Of a DNA stretch of 64,000 nt, positions 63,360-64,000 are shown piece by piece. Positions within the stretch are counted from its first letter, which is position 1, and the number at the start of each line of letters is the position of its first letter. The notes below the pieces were generated by a model. It was not told the DNA's origin. It made no database searches and saw only the letters and a list, made by a program, of their open reading frames with translations. Made by a program: the position numbers and the translations under genes. Source of the stretch: Actinoplanes sichuanensis (GTDB taxonomy: Bacteria > Actinomycetota > Actinomycetes > Mycobacteriales > Micromonosporaceae); NCBI RefSeq assembly GCF_033097365.1, contig NZ_AP028461.1, forward strand, positions 2,480,001-2,544,000. Direction: 5' to 3'.

Positions 63360-63593
63360 GGGAATCATCGTCGCCGGGTTGCGCGGCCACTTCATCCCAC
63401 GGTGGTCGGTGCGTGCCACCAACCGATCGGTGGATGGCGGCCTACGACCTGTCCACCCCGGTCGAGCGAGATAAGGCGCGGATAAATGGCTCGCGGGGCG
63501 CTCGCGGATCGGGCAGAGTGTCCTCAACGACGGTGAGCAGAACAGCCGGAATGCTTTTCACAGAAACGTTCGGTCTTAATTGAATAGTGCTCT
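63360..63593. other. Intergenic region before the tRNA genes
   Basis: No coding region is seen. The stretch 63551-63593 is AT-richer (for example CTTAATTGAATAG) and probably contains the tRNA promoter on the + strand. Confidence 0.45.
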
Positions 63594-63664
63594 TGGGGGT
63601 TCGGCTAATGGCAGGCCACCGAGCTTTGACCTCGGCTGTGTGGGTTCGAATCCCGCACCCCCAG
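63594..63664 (+). tRNA. tRNA-Gln (UUG)
   Basis: The cloverleaf folds completely: acceptor TGGGGGT with ACCCCCA, anticodon stem CCGAG-CTTTGAC-CTCGG giving anticodon UUG at positions 34-36 with U33, T stem GTGGG-TTCGAAT-CCCGC. The weak U1-A72 pair and discriminator G are typical of tRNA-Gln. No encoded CCA. Confidence 0.88.
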
Positions 63665-63670
63665 CATCAC

Positions 63671-63743
63671 GTTCCGGTAGCTCAATTGGTAGAGCACCGC
63701 CTCGACAAGACGGAGGTCCCTGGTTCGATTCCAGGCCGGAACA
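63671..63743 (+). tRNA. tRNA-Val (GAC), atypical anticodon arm
   Basis: Acceptor GTTCCGG pairs with CCGGAAC, D stem GCTC-GAGC and T stem CCTGG-CCAGG are perfect, discriminator A. The anticodon arm CCGCC-TCGACAA-GACGG gives anticodon GAC but has C at position 33 instead of the near-universal U and a C-A mismatch in the stem. So identity is Val by anticodon and discriminator, but the arm is odd. It may be a decaying or specialised copy. Confidence 0.75.
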
Positions 63744-63752
63744 CGCAGTTAC

Positions 63753-63825
63753 GCCTGAGTAGCTCAGCGGCGAGAGCTCCGGTTTTACACACCGGCTGTC
63801 CCGGGTTCGAGTCCCGGCTCGGGTA
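63753..63825 (+). tRNA. tRNA-Val (UAC)
   Basis: Acceptor GCCTGAG with CTCGGGT (G1-U72 and U4-G69 wobbles), D arm GCTC-GAGC, anticodon stem CCGGT-TTTACAC-ACCGG giving anticodon UAC with U33, T stem CCGGG-TTCGAGT-CCCGG, discriminator A. A first pair of G-U is unusual. Nine bases after the preceding tRNA, probably one transcript. Confidence 0.82.
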
Positions 63826-63831
63826 CGATTT

Positions 63832-64000
63832 TCACGGGCGTGGGGACATGCCCGCGGCTCGGTAGATGGCGTCCAGGGTGCGCATCTGGGTTACCGCCTC
63901 CGCCGGGCCGGTGCCGGTGTCTCGGGCGTCGCGGAACGCCTCCAGCTGGTAGGCGTACGTCGACCGTCTGTCGGTCGTCTCGCTCCGGTCGCCGTGCCGG
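63832..64000 (-). CDS. C-terminus of a Gfo/Idh/MocA oxidoreductase (runs off the window)
   Basis: The minus strand reads STYAYQLEAFRDARDTG then MRTLDAIYRAAGMSPRP and stops at 63832-63834. The AYQLEAF-DA and LDAIYRAAG pattern is the normal C-terminal helix pair of Gfo/Idh/MocA NAD(P)-dependent sugar oxidoreductases. Start and nucleotide-binding domain are outside the window. The stop lies seven bases from the last tRNA. Confidence 0.75.
   Translation of the reverse strand, partial: RHGDRSETTDRRSTYAYQLEAFRDARDTGTGPAEAVTQMRTLDAIYRAAGMSPRP

Noticed and set aside
63580..63865. Short open frames through the tRNA region
   Set aside because: They run through three foldable tRNA genes and have no coding features.
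1..64000. CRISPR arrays, insertion sequences or transposase genes
   Set aside because: No regularly spaced direct repeats of CRISPR type and no transposase or inverted-repeat-bounded element was seen; the only clear tandem repeats are within coding regions.

Overview
The window is high-GC actinobacterial DNA. Codon third positions are strongly G/C, GTG and TTG starts are common, and several genes are of types typical of mycelial actinomycetes: a large LuxR-type ATPase without a DNA-binding domain, secreted cellulases, S8 and M28 peptidases, a CebR-type operator and TerD/CHAT proteins. An Actinoplanes/Micromonosporaceae-like genome is the best guess, from gene content only.

Layout. (1) 1-9035: an XRE regulator fragment, then a + strand cassette of a small protein, a large dynamin-like GTPase, an 1102-residue Hsp70/actin-fold ATPase, an unrecognised protein, a possible pseudokinase with a C-terminal membrane anchor, and a membrane-anchored extracytoplasmic protein. 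The GTPase/ATPase pair resembles the SrfC/SrfB pair of proteobacteria. (2) 9079-13269: a beheaded GNAT remnant and, in the same reading frame directly upstream of it, a membrane-anchored NACHT NTPase with HEAT-like repeats, a probable STAND-type defence or signalling protein. (3) 13340-30767: ordinary accessory genes: a DHA2 exporter with divergent TetR, PEBP and XRE genes, an M28 peptidase, a GH9 cellulase behind a CebR-like box, a 1218-residue subtilase, a LuxR-type ATPase lacking its HTH, GrpB, SRPBCC and GNAT genes. (4) 31010-34137: a secreted CBM2-GH5-CBM_X2 endoglucanase with GAAANTTTC elements upstream and a LacI-type regulator downstream. (5) 34166-46892: mostly small genes, including a GAF/ANTAR-like protein, a TetR/membrane-protein pair with an operator, a flavin/F420 oxidoreductase-like protein, an Ntn-hydrolase-like protein, and a Fic/DUF4291/PrcB-like cluster. 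(6) 47038-62833: a ten-gene minus-strand operon of about 15.8 kb encoding, in transcription order, a GrpE-like factor, a short Hsp70, a helical-FN3 protein, a soluble zinc-ribbon GTPase, a GAP1-type GTPase-associated protein, a membrane zinc-ribbon GTPase, a one-helix membrane peptide, a double TerD protein, a catalytically complete CHAT peptidase and a degenerate CHAT protein. (7) 63021-64000: a Gly-Ser-repeat membrane protein, three tRNA genes (Gln-UUG, an odd Val-GAC, Val-UAC), and the C-terminus of a Gfo/Idh/MocA oxidoreductase.

The main biology is in regions 1, 2 and 6. Two unrelated loci each couple an Hsp70-fold ATPase to one or more GTPases and to membrane parts. In region 6 the operon ends in a CHAT caspase-like protease, which fits the GTPase-plus-protease conflict systems described by the Aravind group in multicellular prokaryotes: a chaperone and GTPases set a threshold and the protease is the output. 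That function is an inference from domain content. The sequence itself shows the gene order, near-zero spacing, intact P-loops and intact CHAT His/Cys motifs.
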